Positions 9,445 to 19,600 of a DNA stretch of 64,000 bases are shown here, piece after piece. Below the pieces are notes generated by a model, which saw only the letters and a list, made by a program, of their open reading frames with translations, ran no database searches and had not been told where the DNA came from. How positions within the stretch are numbered: the first letter of the stretch is position 1; every line of letters starts with the position of its first letter. The stretch comes from Caryophanales bacterium. Lineage in GTDB: Bacteria > Bacillota > Bacilli > Bacillales > Amphibacillaceae. The stretch covers positions 1 through 64,000 of the forward strand of contig JARIBO010000066.1 of assembly GCA_029257405.1 (NCBI GenBank), in the 5' to 3' direction. A program made the position numbers and the translations under genes.

Positions 9445-9825
9445 ATGAAAATTCCTGGAACGATTTATGAAGCAATTGGTGGACAAGAAAATATTGATAA
9501 ACTTGCTAATAATTTATATAAATATATTGCACAAGAACCTAAATTAGTAGAAATTTTTCCAGACGATTTAGCTGAATCAGCTCGAAAGCAAAGACTGTTT
9601 TTAACTCAGTTGTTTGGCGGTCCAAAACTTTATCTTGAAGAGCGTGGACATCCGATGTTAAAAAGACGTCATTTAGAATTTGAAGTAACACATGAACGAA
9701 AAGATTTATGGTTAAAGTGTATGGATAAGTCACTTGAAGAAACAGGTATTGAAGAACCTTATCGAACTGCTATTTTCCAGCGTCTTTCTATGACTGCAGA
9801 ACATATGGTTAATAATCTAGATTAA
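9445..9825 (+). CDS. yjbI: Group II truncated hemoglobin YjbI
   Basis: 126-residue 2-over-2 hemoglobin of the trHbO type. The proximal heme ligand is His76 in RRHLEF; Tyr residues at 25 and 27 (YKY) include the likely distal TyrB10, and Trp89 corresponds to the G8 Trp typical of group II. These proteins bind O2 or NO and some have peroxidase activity. The gene lies directly before spxH, an arrangement shared with Bacillus and Staphylococcus, which links it to thiol and nitrosative stress. Start ATG behind AAGGAG. Confidence 0.93.
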   Translation: MKIPGTIYEAIGGQENIDKLANNLYKYIAQEPKLVEIFPDDLAESARKQRLFLTQLFGGPKLYLEERGHPMLKRRHLEFEVTHERKDLWLKCMDKSLEETGIEEPYRTAIFQRLSMTAEHMVNNLD

Positions 9826-9840
9826 TTTTGTCTGAAGGTT

Positions 9841-10644
9841 GTGTTCATTATAATAGGAGAAAGCGAGCTAAATACTTTGTCTCAAATTAATCTTTATAGA
9901 ACTAATAAACCAATTATTATTTACTCTTTTATCAATCCTTTTTGTAAGGAGTGTTGGCTACTCGAACCTATAATAAAAAAACTTGCTTTAGAATATGGTA
10001 ACTATTTTACTGTAAGACCTGTTATTTCTATACATCCTATGTTTGAGGATGTAAAAATAAATTCAAATAAAAATCATTTAAAACAATATGTAGCTTTAGC
10101 GATAAAAGCAGCGGGATTACAAGGCAACAATGCAGGACGACAATTCCTGGAAAAAATTCAAGTTGCACACTTCCATTACGACGACGACTTATTAAATAAA
10201 GATATTATTATGAATTATGCGTCGTTAATTGATTTAGATTTAGATGAATTTTCAAATGATTTATTTTCTAATTCTGCAAAAAAAGCATACTTAGCTGATT
10301 TAAAATTAACTAAAGAAATGAATATTTCTGAATTTCCTTCACTTGTTTTTTTCAGTAAACATAATGAAGAATATACTTTGAAAATAACTGGTAAAGCTGA
10401 TTACAATGCTTATGTGGACTTGTTATATAAATTATTAGACGAGATACCAGAACCACAAGCTAAACCTAACGTTGAGCTGTTCTTAAAAGAACAAGGGTTA
10501 CTTAGTATAGAAGATATTGCTTTTATTTATGACTGGTCACTAGATAAAACTAAGAAAGTCCTCAATAAATTAAAATTAAAAGGACAGGTTAAAGAACTAA
10601 ATATATTATCTAGAAAATATTGGTCTTATAATGTAAAAAAATGA
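9841..10644 (+). CDS. spxH: ClpXP adaptor SpxH (YjbH), DsbA/thioredoxin-fold
   Basis: Adaptor that delivers the regulator Spx to ClpXP for degradation. The thioredoxin-like fold carries a Cys-x-x-Cys (PFCKECW) in the position of the DsbA active site; S. aureus YjbH keeps only one of these cysteines, so this copy looks more like the bacillar form. The C-terminal helical part is recognisable. From the GTG at 9841 the length is 267, matching S. aureus (268), but the AAGG in front is only two bases away. A TTG at 9877 is 16 bases after AGGAGA. Neither start is well placed, so the first dozen residues are uncertain. The gene follows yjbI with a 15-base gap. Confidence 0.88.
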   Translation: MFIIIGESELNTLSQINLYRTNKPIIIYSFINPFCKECWLLEPIIKKLALEYGNYFTVRPVISIHPMFEDVKINSNKNHLKQYVALAIKAAGLQGNNAGRQFLEKIQVAHFHYDDDLLNKDIIMNYASLIDLDLDEFSNDLFSNSAKKAYLADLKLTKEMNISEFPSLVFFSKHNEEYTLKITGKADYNAYVDLLYKLLDEIPEPQAKPNVELFLKEQGLLSIEDIAFIYDWSLDKTKKVLNKLKLKGQVKELNILSRKYWSYNVKK

Positions 10645-10678
10645 TCTTATACAACAAATGTATAAGATCATTTTTTTT
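10641..10678. terminator. Bidirectional terminator between spxH and the ndh operon
   Basis: ATGATCTTATAC / GTATAAGATCAT stem with a 7-base loop, a T run of 8 on the plus side and 7 on the minus side. It directly follows the stop codons of spxH and of the small ORF at 10680-10778. Confidence 0.88.
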
Positions 10679-10679
10679 A

Positions 10680-10778
10680 TTATCTGAAATCTCTCGTTTC
10701 TTCAGTATACCTGCTTGCAACAGCATATCCTATAATTACTGCCATTGAAAGAAGTAAAATATTACAGACTTTTTTCAT
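10680..10778 (-). CDS. Putative 32-residue single-span membrane peptide downstream of ndh
   Basis: Short ORF of 32 codons beginning MKKVCNILLLSMAVIIGY and ending EETRDFR. It has a basic N-terminus, one hydrophobic segment (about residues 6-20) and a charged tail, as expected for a small inner-membrane peptide. The ATG is preceded at good distance by GGAAGGTGG, better than many sites in the window. It begins 40 bases after the ndh stop and stops two bases before the shared terminator, so it should be on the ndh transcript. I do not recognise a family. The spacing, ribosome binding site and terminator position argue that it is real. Confidence 0.6.
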   Translation of the reverse strand: MKKVCNILLLSMAVIIGYAVASRYTEETRDFR

Positions 10779-10818
10779 TTGTTTGCCACCTTCCTATTAT
10801 TAATGGTTTTACTTTATA

Positions 10819-12033
10819 TTAGAATGGGCGATACTTACCTTTTTTAAGCAATATTTTTGGTCCACCTAGTAGGAACAATGAACGGTTATCGACAACTTTT
10901 TTCATTGCAGCTGCTGGTTTTCCTTTTAATTTTGTACCTGATAGTACATTACCGATTGCATCAGTAACACCTAATGAAGCTACAGTACCACGGTCTTCGA
11001 AGATAAATTCCTCCAAAGGCTCATCTTGTAATAAAGCTTTGATGTTTGTTGCGCACACTTCAGCTTGTTGTATTGCAGCTTGCGCAGTTGGTGGGAATGG
11101 ACGATCTGCTGCTTTATCCATAACCCAAGCACAATCTCCTAAGATAAAGATATCTTCTTCACCTGGAGCACGTAAATCGCCATCAACAGTTACTTTACCA
11201 CGTGTAAGTTCAAATCCAGATTCTGTAAGAACTGGACTACCTGTTACACCACCAGTCCAAATAATTGTTCCAGCTTTAATCTCTTCATTATCTTCACCTA
11301 CAATAAAGCTATCTGGTGTACACTCGTTAATTGCAGTTCCTAATCTAAATTCAACACCACGATCTTCTAAAGATTTAGTTGCATATGCGACTAGATCTTT
11401 ATCAAACATTGGTAAGATTGAAGGCATAGCTTCTACGTTAATAATTTTAACTTTACTACGGTTCACATCATATTTTTTACATAACTCAGGAACTCTTTCA
11501 ACAAGTTCTCCTAGTAATTCAATACCTGTGAATCCTGCTCCACCTACTAGTATTGTTAAATCATCAGTATTTAACTCTTTTGAATTTTTATATGAAGCAA
11601 ATTGATATTCAAGATGATCACGTATTTCACGACTAGAATCTATATCAACAATAGATAATGCATTTTCTTCCATACCTTTAATACCAAATGTGTTTGACTT
11701 GAAACCAAGTGCGATTACTAAGTAATCATAAGTAATTTCTCCGTTTTCTAAAACAACACGCTTGTCTTCTTTTTCGACTTTAACGACTGTGTCATAAATT
11801 AAACGGACACGATTTGGATTAATTACATCAGTAATCATAAAACGTGCTTGGTTAGGATTAATTGTACCTGCTGCTACTTCATGTAACCAAGTTGTTTCAT
11901 AATGATAATTGTGTTTATTAACAAGTACAAGATCTGCTTCTTCAGATTGTAATGTTTTTGCTAAGCGTCTTGCAGTCATCAGTCCAGCGTAACCCGCTCC
12001 TAAGACAACTATTTTTGGTTTATTACTATTCAT
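10819..12033 (-). CDS. ndh: Type II NADH:quinone oxidoreductase (NDH-2)
   Basis: Non-proton-pumping NADH dehydrogenase that passes electrons from NADH through FAD to menaquinone at the inner face of the membrane. The N-terminal FAD site is GAGYAGLMTARRL, the NADH site is GGAGFTGIELLGEL, and a third FAD block is EDIFILGDCAW. Length is 404 residues, close to S. aureus Ndh (402). The C-terminal region is amphipathic and anchors the enzyme. The start is the ATG at 12033, eight bases behind AAGGTGG. A small membrane peptide follows on the same transcript. I see no clear Rex-type operator upstream. Confidence 0.93.
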   Translation of the reverse strand: MNSNKPKIVVLGAGYAGLMTARRLAKTLQSEEADLVLVNKHNYHYETTWLHEVAAGTINPNQARFMITDVINPNRVRLIYDTVVKVEKEDKRVVLENGEITYDYLVIALGFKSNTFGIKGMEENALSIVDIDSSREIRDHLEYQFASYKNSKELNTDDLTILVGGAGFTGIELLGELVERVPELCKKYDVNRSKVKIINVEAMPSILPMFDKDLVAYATKSLEDRGVEFRLGTAINECTPDSFIVGEDNEEIKAGTIIWTGGVTGSPVLTESGFELTRGKVTVDGDLRAPGEEDIFILGDCAWVMDKAADRPFPPTAQAAIQQAEVCATNIKALLQDEPLEEFIFEDRGTVASLGVTDAIGNVLSGTKLKGKPAAAMKKVVDNRSLFLLGGPKILLKKGKYRPF

Positions 12034-12203
12034 TGACAAATCCACCTTTCTAGATTTCAGACTATGTTACACTATTTAAAAAAATTAACTATAAAAGAGA
12101 TTAGGTGATATTTTCCTTTTAAAAAATAATTCATCTATATACTGATATTAACAAATATATATTTTTTTAGCTACTTATAAAAACGCTATATTCTAATTAA
12201 ATA

Positions 12204-12896
12204 TTAGTTCGGGCGAATTGTTAATTCGTTTACGTTAACATAACTTGGTTGAGATAGAGCGTAAAGTACACCATTTGCAATATCTTCAGCTTCTAATGGT
12301 TTTCGGTCTGTTTTTTGACGATTAGCTAGCAACCTTGTATCGACCATACCTGGAGATATGTTAGTTACTCTAACTCCTGTTTTTGCAAGTTCTTTTTCAA
12401 GTCCTTGAGATATTGCTCGAACTGCAAATTTAGTTGCACTATATACAGTGCTAACTTTAGTCACTTCATGACCAGAAACTGATGAGATATTAATAATATG
12501 ACCCGCTTCATTTTTAATCATATCAGGAAGAACTAAAGACGTTCCATATAAAACACCTTTGATATTTACATCAATCATTTGATCCCAACTATCAATATCG
12601 CCTTTTTTCACTTCTGATTCTAGCATGAGACCTGCATTATTAATATATCCATATACGGACCCTACTTCTTTTTGTACAGCACTCACCATGTCTTCTACTT
12701 GATCTCGATTACTCACATCAACTTGGTAATATGATGCGGGATGAGTTGACGTATTATTTATTTCTGCCGTGATTTTTTCTAACCTTTCTTTATTTCTTGC
12801 TACTAAAATAACTTGAAATTCGTTTTCTGCGAGTTTTTTTGCTATCGCTTCGCCAATTCCACTACTAGCTCCTGAAACAATGATTGTTTTAGTCAT
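12204..12896 (-). CDS. Short-chain dehydrogenase/reductase (SDR), YdfG-like
   Basis: Classical SDR of 230 residues. The NAD(P) site is GASSGIGEAIAKKL, the NNAG motif is present, and the catalytic Ser-Tyr-Lys is seen in ISSVSG and YSATK. The basic residue in VARNKERL after the second strand suggests NADPH. Substrate unknown; the closest general type is the YdfG-like group of 3-hydroxy acid or aldehyde reductases. It begins 33 bases after addA with a strong AGGAGG, so it may ride on the addBA transcript. Confidence 0.87.
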   Translation of the reverse strand: MTKTIIVSGASSGIGEAIAKKLAENEFQVILVARNKERLEKITAEINNTSTHPASYYQVDVSNRDQVEDMVSAVQKEVGSVYGYINNAGLMLESEVKKGDIDSWDQMIDVNIKGVLYGTSLVLPDMIKNEAGHIINISSVSGHEVTKVSTVYSATKFAVRAISQGLEKELAKTGVRVTNISPGMVDTRLLANRQKTDRKPLEAEDIANGVLYALSQPSYVNVNELTIRPN

Positions 12897-12929
12897 GTTG
12901 TATTTCCTCCTGTTATTTTACTACTTCAC

Positions 12930-15900
12930 TTAAATCAATAATTCTTTATCAAAAAAGTAAAGATAAGATTTTTTTACTTTTGTTTTAAGAATAGATTCGA
13001 TTGCTTGTTGATATAAATTAATTTGAACATTATAGCGTTCTTTTAATTGACTAATTGTTTTTTCAGTTACGACATTTTCTACGATAACGTCTGTTTTATA
13101 GTCAACAATATACCACTCATTTTCATATTTAAACAAACAATCAATAATACCTTGAATCACAACTTTTTCATCAGTTGGACTTTGCCAGTCCTGGTATATA
13201 TTACTCGCTTTTTCTGTAAACATAAAAGGGATTTCTTTTTTGAAATTTGTACTGTTTATCATTTTCTCTGCCAATTCTGTTTTAAAAAATCTTTCAATTG
13301 CGACTACATCAATTGTTATTGCCGCTTCTGTTAATATTAAACTCTTTTCTACCATTTCATTGATATATTCTTTTATCTCACTCTGAGTTAATACTTTATT
13401 AAATGGTAAGTACTGCATCACAGCATGCATTGCTGTTCCTTTTTCAGCTGAGGTAAGTTCTTTTTTATCTTGCATAAATAGAGGTCGCTTCGTAATTGGT
13501 GACCTAAATGGCTTCAATACTTCTCTTGAGCTATAAGTATCCTCTATTTCATGTTGACGTTTTATTTCAGTCACACTTTGTTTCGCGCGTGTGTTTACTG
13601 CGTCTGTATATGGATAGTGAAAATTCAAACGTTTGTCTACTTCGTCTTTAAAACTTTCTGACTCTATTTTAAGAGGTACCCATTTTTTTAGTGCATTTGA
13701 AATTTCAATTGATGTCTGCACTTGTTCTTCTGTTTCGATTTGCAGTTCACTCGCATGCATCACTTCAATTTTCCAATTAGAATCATCTTTAATTATATCT
13801 GCATTCATTGGTTCTGCTTCACTTGTCATTCTTAATATTTCAGTGTCTTCATGGCGAATGATTGACCTTCCAATCCAATCTAAATAACTTTTTGCTGACT
13901 TTCTCTCATGCGTTGGAAGTATCCAGTCTTCATGTTCAATCACATTGTGCCATTTCTCAACTGTTTTTTCTAAAGAGTTTACATTACCAATTAATACTAA
14001 TTTTTCTTTTGCTCTTGTCATTGCAACGTAAAGTACACGCATCTCTTCAGCTAACAACTTTCTTTTAACTTCTGTTTGCAGAGCTCGGTAATAAAGTGTT
14101 GCATAGGTAATCCTTTTTTCCGGATCAATATATTTACTTGCAAACCCTAAATCTTTATCTAATAAATATTTTCGCCATAAATCCATAAAATTAAAGTTTT
14201 TATTAATATTCCCTAAAATAACGACCGGATATTCAAGACCTTTACTTTGGTGAATTGAAATGATTTTAACAACATCTTCTTGTTCACTTAAAGCAGGTGC
14301 TGTGCCTAAATCTTTATCTAAATCTTTCATCCGTTCAATAAATCTCAAAAATCTAAATAATCCACGGTAAGAAGATTTTTCATAACCTTTTGCTCGGTCA
14401 TATAACGCACGTAGATTCGCTTGTCTTTGCCTACCGCCTGGTATTCCACCGACAAAGTCGTAATAAGCAGTTTCTCCATACACACGCCAAATTAACTCTG
14501 ATAATTCGCCTTCTTTTGCAATTTGTTTAAATAAAACAATTTGATCTAAAAAGATTTCGATTTTTTCTGCCATATCATCTTGATTTAGTTTTTTATATTC
14601 TTTTAAAGCTTCATAATAGGTGCTATTAAATTTAGTTATTCTAATTTTAGCTAGCTCTTCTTCATCTAAGCCAACGATTGGTGAACGTAAGACCGATGCT
14701 AATGGTATATCTTGATACGGATTATCAATAACTTTTAACATATTTAACATTACTTGAATTTCAATCGCTGCAAAATATCCCGTTTTTAATTCGCCATAAA
14801 CAGGGATACCTTGTTTTTTAAATTCTTCAACAATAATAGGTACGTCTGTTTTAGAACGCTGTAAAATAACAATATCTCGGTACTTAATATCACGTTGTTG
14901 TTTTGTTTCAGAATCAATTATTTGTAAAGGTGCTGTGTTTTCTGTACCAAGCCACTCTTTAATTTTCTTTGCATAAGCACGCCCTTCTGTTTGTGCTTTT
15001 TCTAACTCGATTTTTTCATCATTTTCATCATAACCTTGGCTATCTCGGTCAATTAAAATAAGTTCAGTTTTATCATTTAATAAAGGTGCGTCATCATAAG
15101 AGTCATTTGCATAAATTAATTCTGATGCCTCATCATACGTGATTTCACCGACAGCTTCGTCTAGAATTTGTCTAAAGACATAATTTGTTCCTGTTAAAAC
15201 ATTGGCACGACTTCTAAAGTTCTTTGCTAAATCAATTTTTTTACCACGTTCGGGATTATTTGAGTAGGTCTTATGTTTCCCTAGAAAAAGTGTGGGATCA
15301 GCATGTCTAAACCGGTAAATACTTTGTTTCACATCTCCAACCATAAACAGGTTGCCTTTATCTGAGTCATCACTTACCAGTGAAATAATTGTTTCTTGAA
15401 CATGGTTAATATCTTGATATTCATCGACTAAAACTTCTTTGAATTTATTTTGATATGCTTTAGCAACTTTTGATGGAATAATTTTTTCTGGTGTTGATTT
15501 TGAATCTTTTAAAATAAGTAGGCTATAATGCTCTAAGTCAGAAAAATCGATCACTGTTTTTTCTTGTTTAGCTTGAGTGAATCTTACGGAAAACTCTTTT
15601 ACTAAATCAATCACCGTTAGAATGACTGGATACATTTCTTGCATATCCGAAATATGAGAACTTAGACTTCTAGCAAACCACTCTTCAGTCATTTTTCTGA
15701 AGCTATCTTGATATATTTTTCTAATATTTTTAACTTCTTCTTTTTTATCTTCATTACATTCAATTCGTTTTCCTGAAAGACGTTTAAATTTACTTGATTT
15801 CATAAACGCTTGCAACTCATCCCAGTGCGTTATCTTTTCAAGCGCTTCTTTAAAAAGTAATTGGTCAGCTTGAATTGCTTCAGCGTAATGATACGGGCCA

Positions 15901-16631
15901 TCGCTTGAGCTAATAATCTCCATCGCCGCTTCGGTTCCTTGTACCATTGAAATTAATTCTTCTTTTAAATCATCTTTTAGTAATGTTACCCAGGGTAAAT
16001 CTGCTTCCTTCCAATTTTTTGGAATATGATAATTTTCTGCGACTTGCTTTAGCCATTCTTCTGGCCAAGGATTTTGCACTGCGAATGTATATAAATTAAT
16101 AATTAACTCACCAAGTTCTAAATCATTTCGGTCATTTGAAAAACGGTCTACTACAGCAAAGAATGCTTCACGTTCACTTGCTTCTTTGCCATACCAATCT
16201 TCAAACATTTCATCAATCACATCTTCTTTTATTAAAGTCGCTTCAATATCATCAGTCAGACTAAATTCAGGATCTAAATCAATCAAATAAGCATTTTCCC
16301 TAACAATCTTCATGCAAAAAGAATGCAATGTTGAAATTGACGCATGTTGCAAAAGTGCTACTTGTTTCTTTAAATGTTTTGAAGTTGGATCGAAAGCCAG
16401 TGACTTTTCTAACGTGTTCCCGATTCGATTGCGCATTTCAGCAGCTGCTGCATTTGTAAATGTAGCCACTAATATTTCATCGATATTTAAAGGATTTTCT
16501 TTATTTAACACTTTTTGAATAATTCTTTCTACTAAAACCGCTGTTTTACCCGAACCAGCTGCTGCAGACACTAAAATATCAGAACCTTCATAGTAAATTG
16601 CTTCGGCTTGTTCTTCGGTCCATTTAACCAT
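12930..16631 (-). CDS. addA: ATP-dependent helicase/nuclease subunit AddA
   Basis: Large subunit of the AddAB helicase-nuclease, which resects double-strand breaks up to Chi and loads RecA. At 1233 residues it has the full family length. UvrD-type helicase motifs: Walker A AAAGSGKTAVLV near residue 25, DEYQD motif II, GDVKQSIYRFRHAD motif III, and the late HQSKGLEYPVVILG and MRVLYVAMTRAKE motifs. The C-terminal RecB-type nuclease core is visible as WYIVDYKTD, with metal-binding Asp and the Lys. The gap to addB is 11 bases; an AGGAGG precedes the ATG. Confidence 0.96.
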   Translation of the reverse strand: MVKWTEEQAEAIYYEGSDILVSAAAGSGKTAVLVERIIQKVLNKENPLNIDEILVATFTNAAAAEMRNRIGNTLEKSLAFDPTSKHLKKQVALLQHASISTLHSFCMKIVRENAYLIDLDPEFSLTDDIEATLIKEDVIDEMFEDWYGKEASEREAFFAVVDRFSNDRNDLELGELIINLYTFAVQNPWPEEWLKQVAENYHIPKNWKEADLPWVTLLKDDLKEELISMVQGTEAAMEIISSSDGPYHYAEAIQADQLLFKEALEKITHWDELQAFMKSSKFKRLSGKRIECNEDKKEEVKNIRKIYQDSFRKMTEEWFARSLSSHISDMQEMYPVILTVIDLVKEFSVRFTQAKQEKTVIDFSDLEHYSLLILKDSKSTPEKIIPSKVAKAYQNKFKEVLVDEYQDINHVQETIISLVSDDSDKGNLFMVGDVKQSIYRFRHADPTLFLGKHKTYSNNPERGKKIDLAKNFRSRANVLTGTNYVFRQILDEAVGEITYDEASELIYANDSYDDAPLLNDKTELILIDRDSQGYDENDEKIELEKAQTEGRAYAKKIKEWLGTENTAPLQIIDSETKQQRDIKYRDIVILQRSKTDVPIIVEEFKKQGIPVYGELKTGYFAAIEIQVMLNMLKVIDNPYQDIPLASVLRSPIVGLDEEELAKIRITKFNSTYYEALKEYKKLNQDDMAEKIEIFLDQIVLFKQIAKEGELSELIWRVYGETAYYDFVGGIPGGRQRQANLRALYDRAKGYEKSSYRGLFRFLRFIERMKDLDKDLGTAPALSEQEDVVKIISIHQSKGLEYPVVILGNINKNFNFMDLWRKYLLDKDLGFASKYIDPEKRITYATLYYRALQTEVKRKLLAEEMRVLYVAMTRAKEKLVLIGNVNSLEKTVEKWHNVIEHEDWILPTHERKSAKSYLDWIGRSIIRHEDTEILRMTSEAEPMNADIIKDDSNWKIEVMHASELQIETEEQVQTSIEISNALKKWVPLKIESESFKDEVDKRLNFHYPYTDAVNTRAKQSVTEIKRQHEIEDTYSSREVLKPFRSPITKRPLFMQDKKELTSAEKGTAMHAVMQYLPFNKVLTQSEIKEYINEMVEKSLILTEAAITIDVVAIERFFKTELAEKMINSTNFKKEIPFMFTEKASNIYQDWQSPTDEKVVIQGIIDCLFKYENEWYIVDYKTDVIVENVVTEKTISQLKERYNVQINLYQQAIESILKTKVKKSYLYFFDKELLI

Positions 16632-16642
16632 CTAGTTGCCTC

Positions 16643-19600
16643 CTACTCATTTATTTCTTTTATCTTTTCAAATATTGTTTCGTCATCATATTCTATTAAA
16701 CGTTTGAAATTATTACTTTTTAAAGAAGGATCAAATTGACAGACTGCTTTAAATGAACAGAATGTACATGCATTACCTTGTTTATTTTCATAAGGGTTTA
16801 ATTTTACTTCCCCACTTGTCATTTCAATTCCTGAACGTTTAGTTAGCTCGTGCACATAGTTTCTTAGTTCTTTAAATGACGCTTCACTCGCTATTTTTGA
16901 ACCACTATAAAAATCGCCGTCTTTTTTTAATCCTAAAGGAACGATATCACTTCTACCTGATTCAAGCGATGTATCCATTAAGTTTGCGATACTTGGATTA
17001 GCGACAATTAACCCTTCCATTTTATACGCTTTAAAAATCGCTTCTTCGATGTCAGTTTGATTAAAACTCTTCGGTTCTGCGAGCATCGCATTATGAACAT
17101 GGAAATAAAGAATACCCGCTTCTTTTGCTTGTTTATCCAGCCATGTCGGCGACTGGGTAAGGACTACGTCTAAATAAGTTAACATTTGCAGTGCTAAACC
17201 ATAATAAACATCAACTAAACTTAAACCACGTGAACTTGACTTGTAATCAATAATTCTTAAATATAGCTCTTCATTTTTAACAGCTTGGTCTACACGATCA
17301 ATTCGTCCTCTAAGTGCTAATTCATAGCCGTTTGGAAGTTCTATAATAAGCGGTTTTAAACCTTCATCCCCGAATCCAAAAGCTAACTCAATACCTAAAA
17401 TAGTAAATCCACTTAAACGGGCTTGCTCACTTAAAATATAAGTTGCTTTTGCAATAATATCTTCTAATTTTTGTTGAATATATAAATAACGATTCGAACT
17501 CGATAAAATGCGGTGCTGTAAAATCGGACTCAAATGAACAATTGATTTTTTAGCATAATTTTTTGCATCTGCTTTTGTTACATCGGCAAAATGCTTATTT
17601 TCTTTTTTCACCCATTCCGTTATAACTTTAAGTGCTTCATGGAATAACTGACCCATATCTGGTGCATCTAAAGTATAGGTTCTACGCTCTTCTAATTTTA
17701 AGTTATATTGCAAAAAATGTTGGTAAGAACAACGGTAATAAGTTTCTAATCTCGAAACACTTGTTTCTATTTTTTGTGGATAAAAAGCCTCTGTTGTTTC
17801 TTTTGATAAATTAATTGGGATATTTTGATAAAATAAACTATTTAATACTTTCTTAGTTGAATCATTATTACCTTCATTTTTAATGTACCAATTTAAAACA
17901 GATAACCAAATGTCTTCAACAGCATACCCTCGCATATACCTAGATAATTGAGCTGTTAATGGTGCTCTTGTTTTGGTTGGCGTGGTAATAAAACGGGTTG
18001 CTTCTTTTAATTCATCAGGTTCTTGGAGTAACGTCGGTTTTTTCAAATTAGAAAAGAGATCATATAATCGGTCAACCATTTGTGAAGCTAATTTCGCACG
18101 ACCTTCACTATCACTAATCGGATAACTTACCCATAAATAATCTGAAACAGATGTAAATGCATTATGCATATAAAACCAGTCATCAAGTAATTGTCTTCTA
18201 CTACTTGAGGCAAGTTCTAATCCATACATTTTTAATGTTTCACGTTCTTGCTCATTAATCATTCCATCTACAGGTGGTGTTTTAGGCCAGACACCTTCGT
18301 TTACACCGAGTAAAAAAGCAGCTTTTTTATTTGTCACTCTTGAATGATCAATTGATGCGACAATAATATGGTCTAAGTTTGGCGGTACATGAGAGAATTC
18401 TAACGATTCAAGTCCCGCTTCTAAGACAGATTTAAATGTTGATTGGCTAATTAATTCATCTCCAGCTATTTCAACATACTCATCCAGTAATTGAATCAGT
18501 GCATCCCATACTTGCTCTTGTTCACGTGCTGTTTCGAGCGCACCTGACTCATCATGTAAGAAACGCGCATACTCTAATTGCGACGCGACATCAAATGATT
18601 CAAGTAAATTAAATAACACTTCACATTTATCTTTTACTGTTTTAGCTTGCCTAATCTTTTTATCAAATGGTCCAAGCGCTTCTGTTACTTGTTTTCTGTA
18701 ACGATTAATTTTTTCTTGCTCTTTTAATTCATTATCCGTTTGGTTACCTACAGTAAATCCTTTAAATCTTTGAACAAACCAGTCTTCTTTTTGCAACCAC
18801 TGATTTTTATATCTAATACCATATTCTAAACTATAATTTTCTAATCTATCGATTGCATCTTCTGTGAGCGGATCGGTTTCGTCAGTCTTTGGAATAAAAC
18901 CTGTTTTTAAAAGTCTAAACATATCTTCATAACGCCAGTTACTTTCAACTAATTCAAATAATGAGTGGACCATCTCAATTAATGGGTGATTGAGCATTGA
19001 TTTTTTTTCATCAATGAATACAGGTATTTTAAAATCTGAAAACACCGTTTCAATTAATGAATGATACGTACTTGAATCACGCATAAATATTACTAAATCA
19101 TTGTAACGATAGTTATCTTCTCTAACTAATTTTAAAATCTTTTGAGCGACACCCTCTACTTCAGCACGTGTATGCACAGCTTCAGCGATTTCTATGGGTA
19201 GCTTTTCTTGACTATTGAATTCAAGTGTTGGACGTGTGTCAAAGTTAGCTTCTAAATGTAATAAAGCTGGATTATCTTTTAGAAAACTAGCTTCATTATC
19301 AAGTAATACGGGTGGTTCTTCAATGGCGCTTATTTCTTTAGCAATTCCCTTTAATGCGTGGTATGTTTCTGTTGTTTGATGAAATAAATCTAGTTCATCT
19401 GGCTCAGCTAAATGTTCTTTATCTACAGATAATGCAATTGTTACTTTATCAGCGACTTCTAATAATGATTCAATAATTAATAATTCTTTTGGTGTAAAGC
19501 GGTAAAATCCATCTATATAAATATGTGCCTTTTCCATAGAAGGTGCGTATTTTATTTGCTCAGCTAACATTTGAAGTTGGTCTTCACCATCAACATATTT

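Noticed and set aside
11039..11605. 188-codon open frame on the plus strand
   Set aside because: It is antisense to ndh, has no ribosome binding site and no recognisable protein features.
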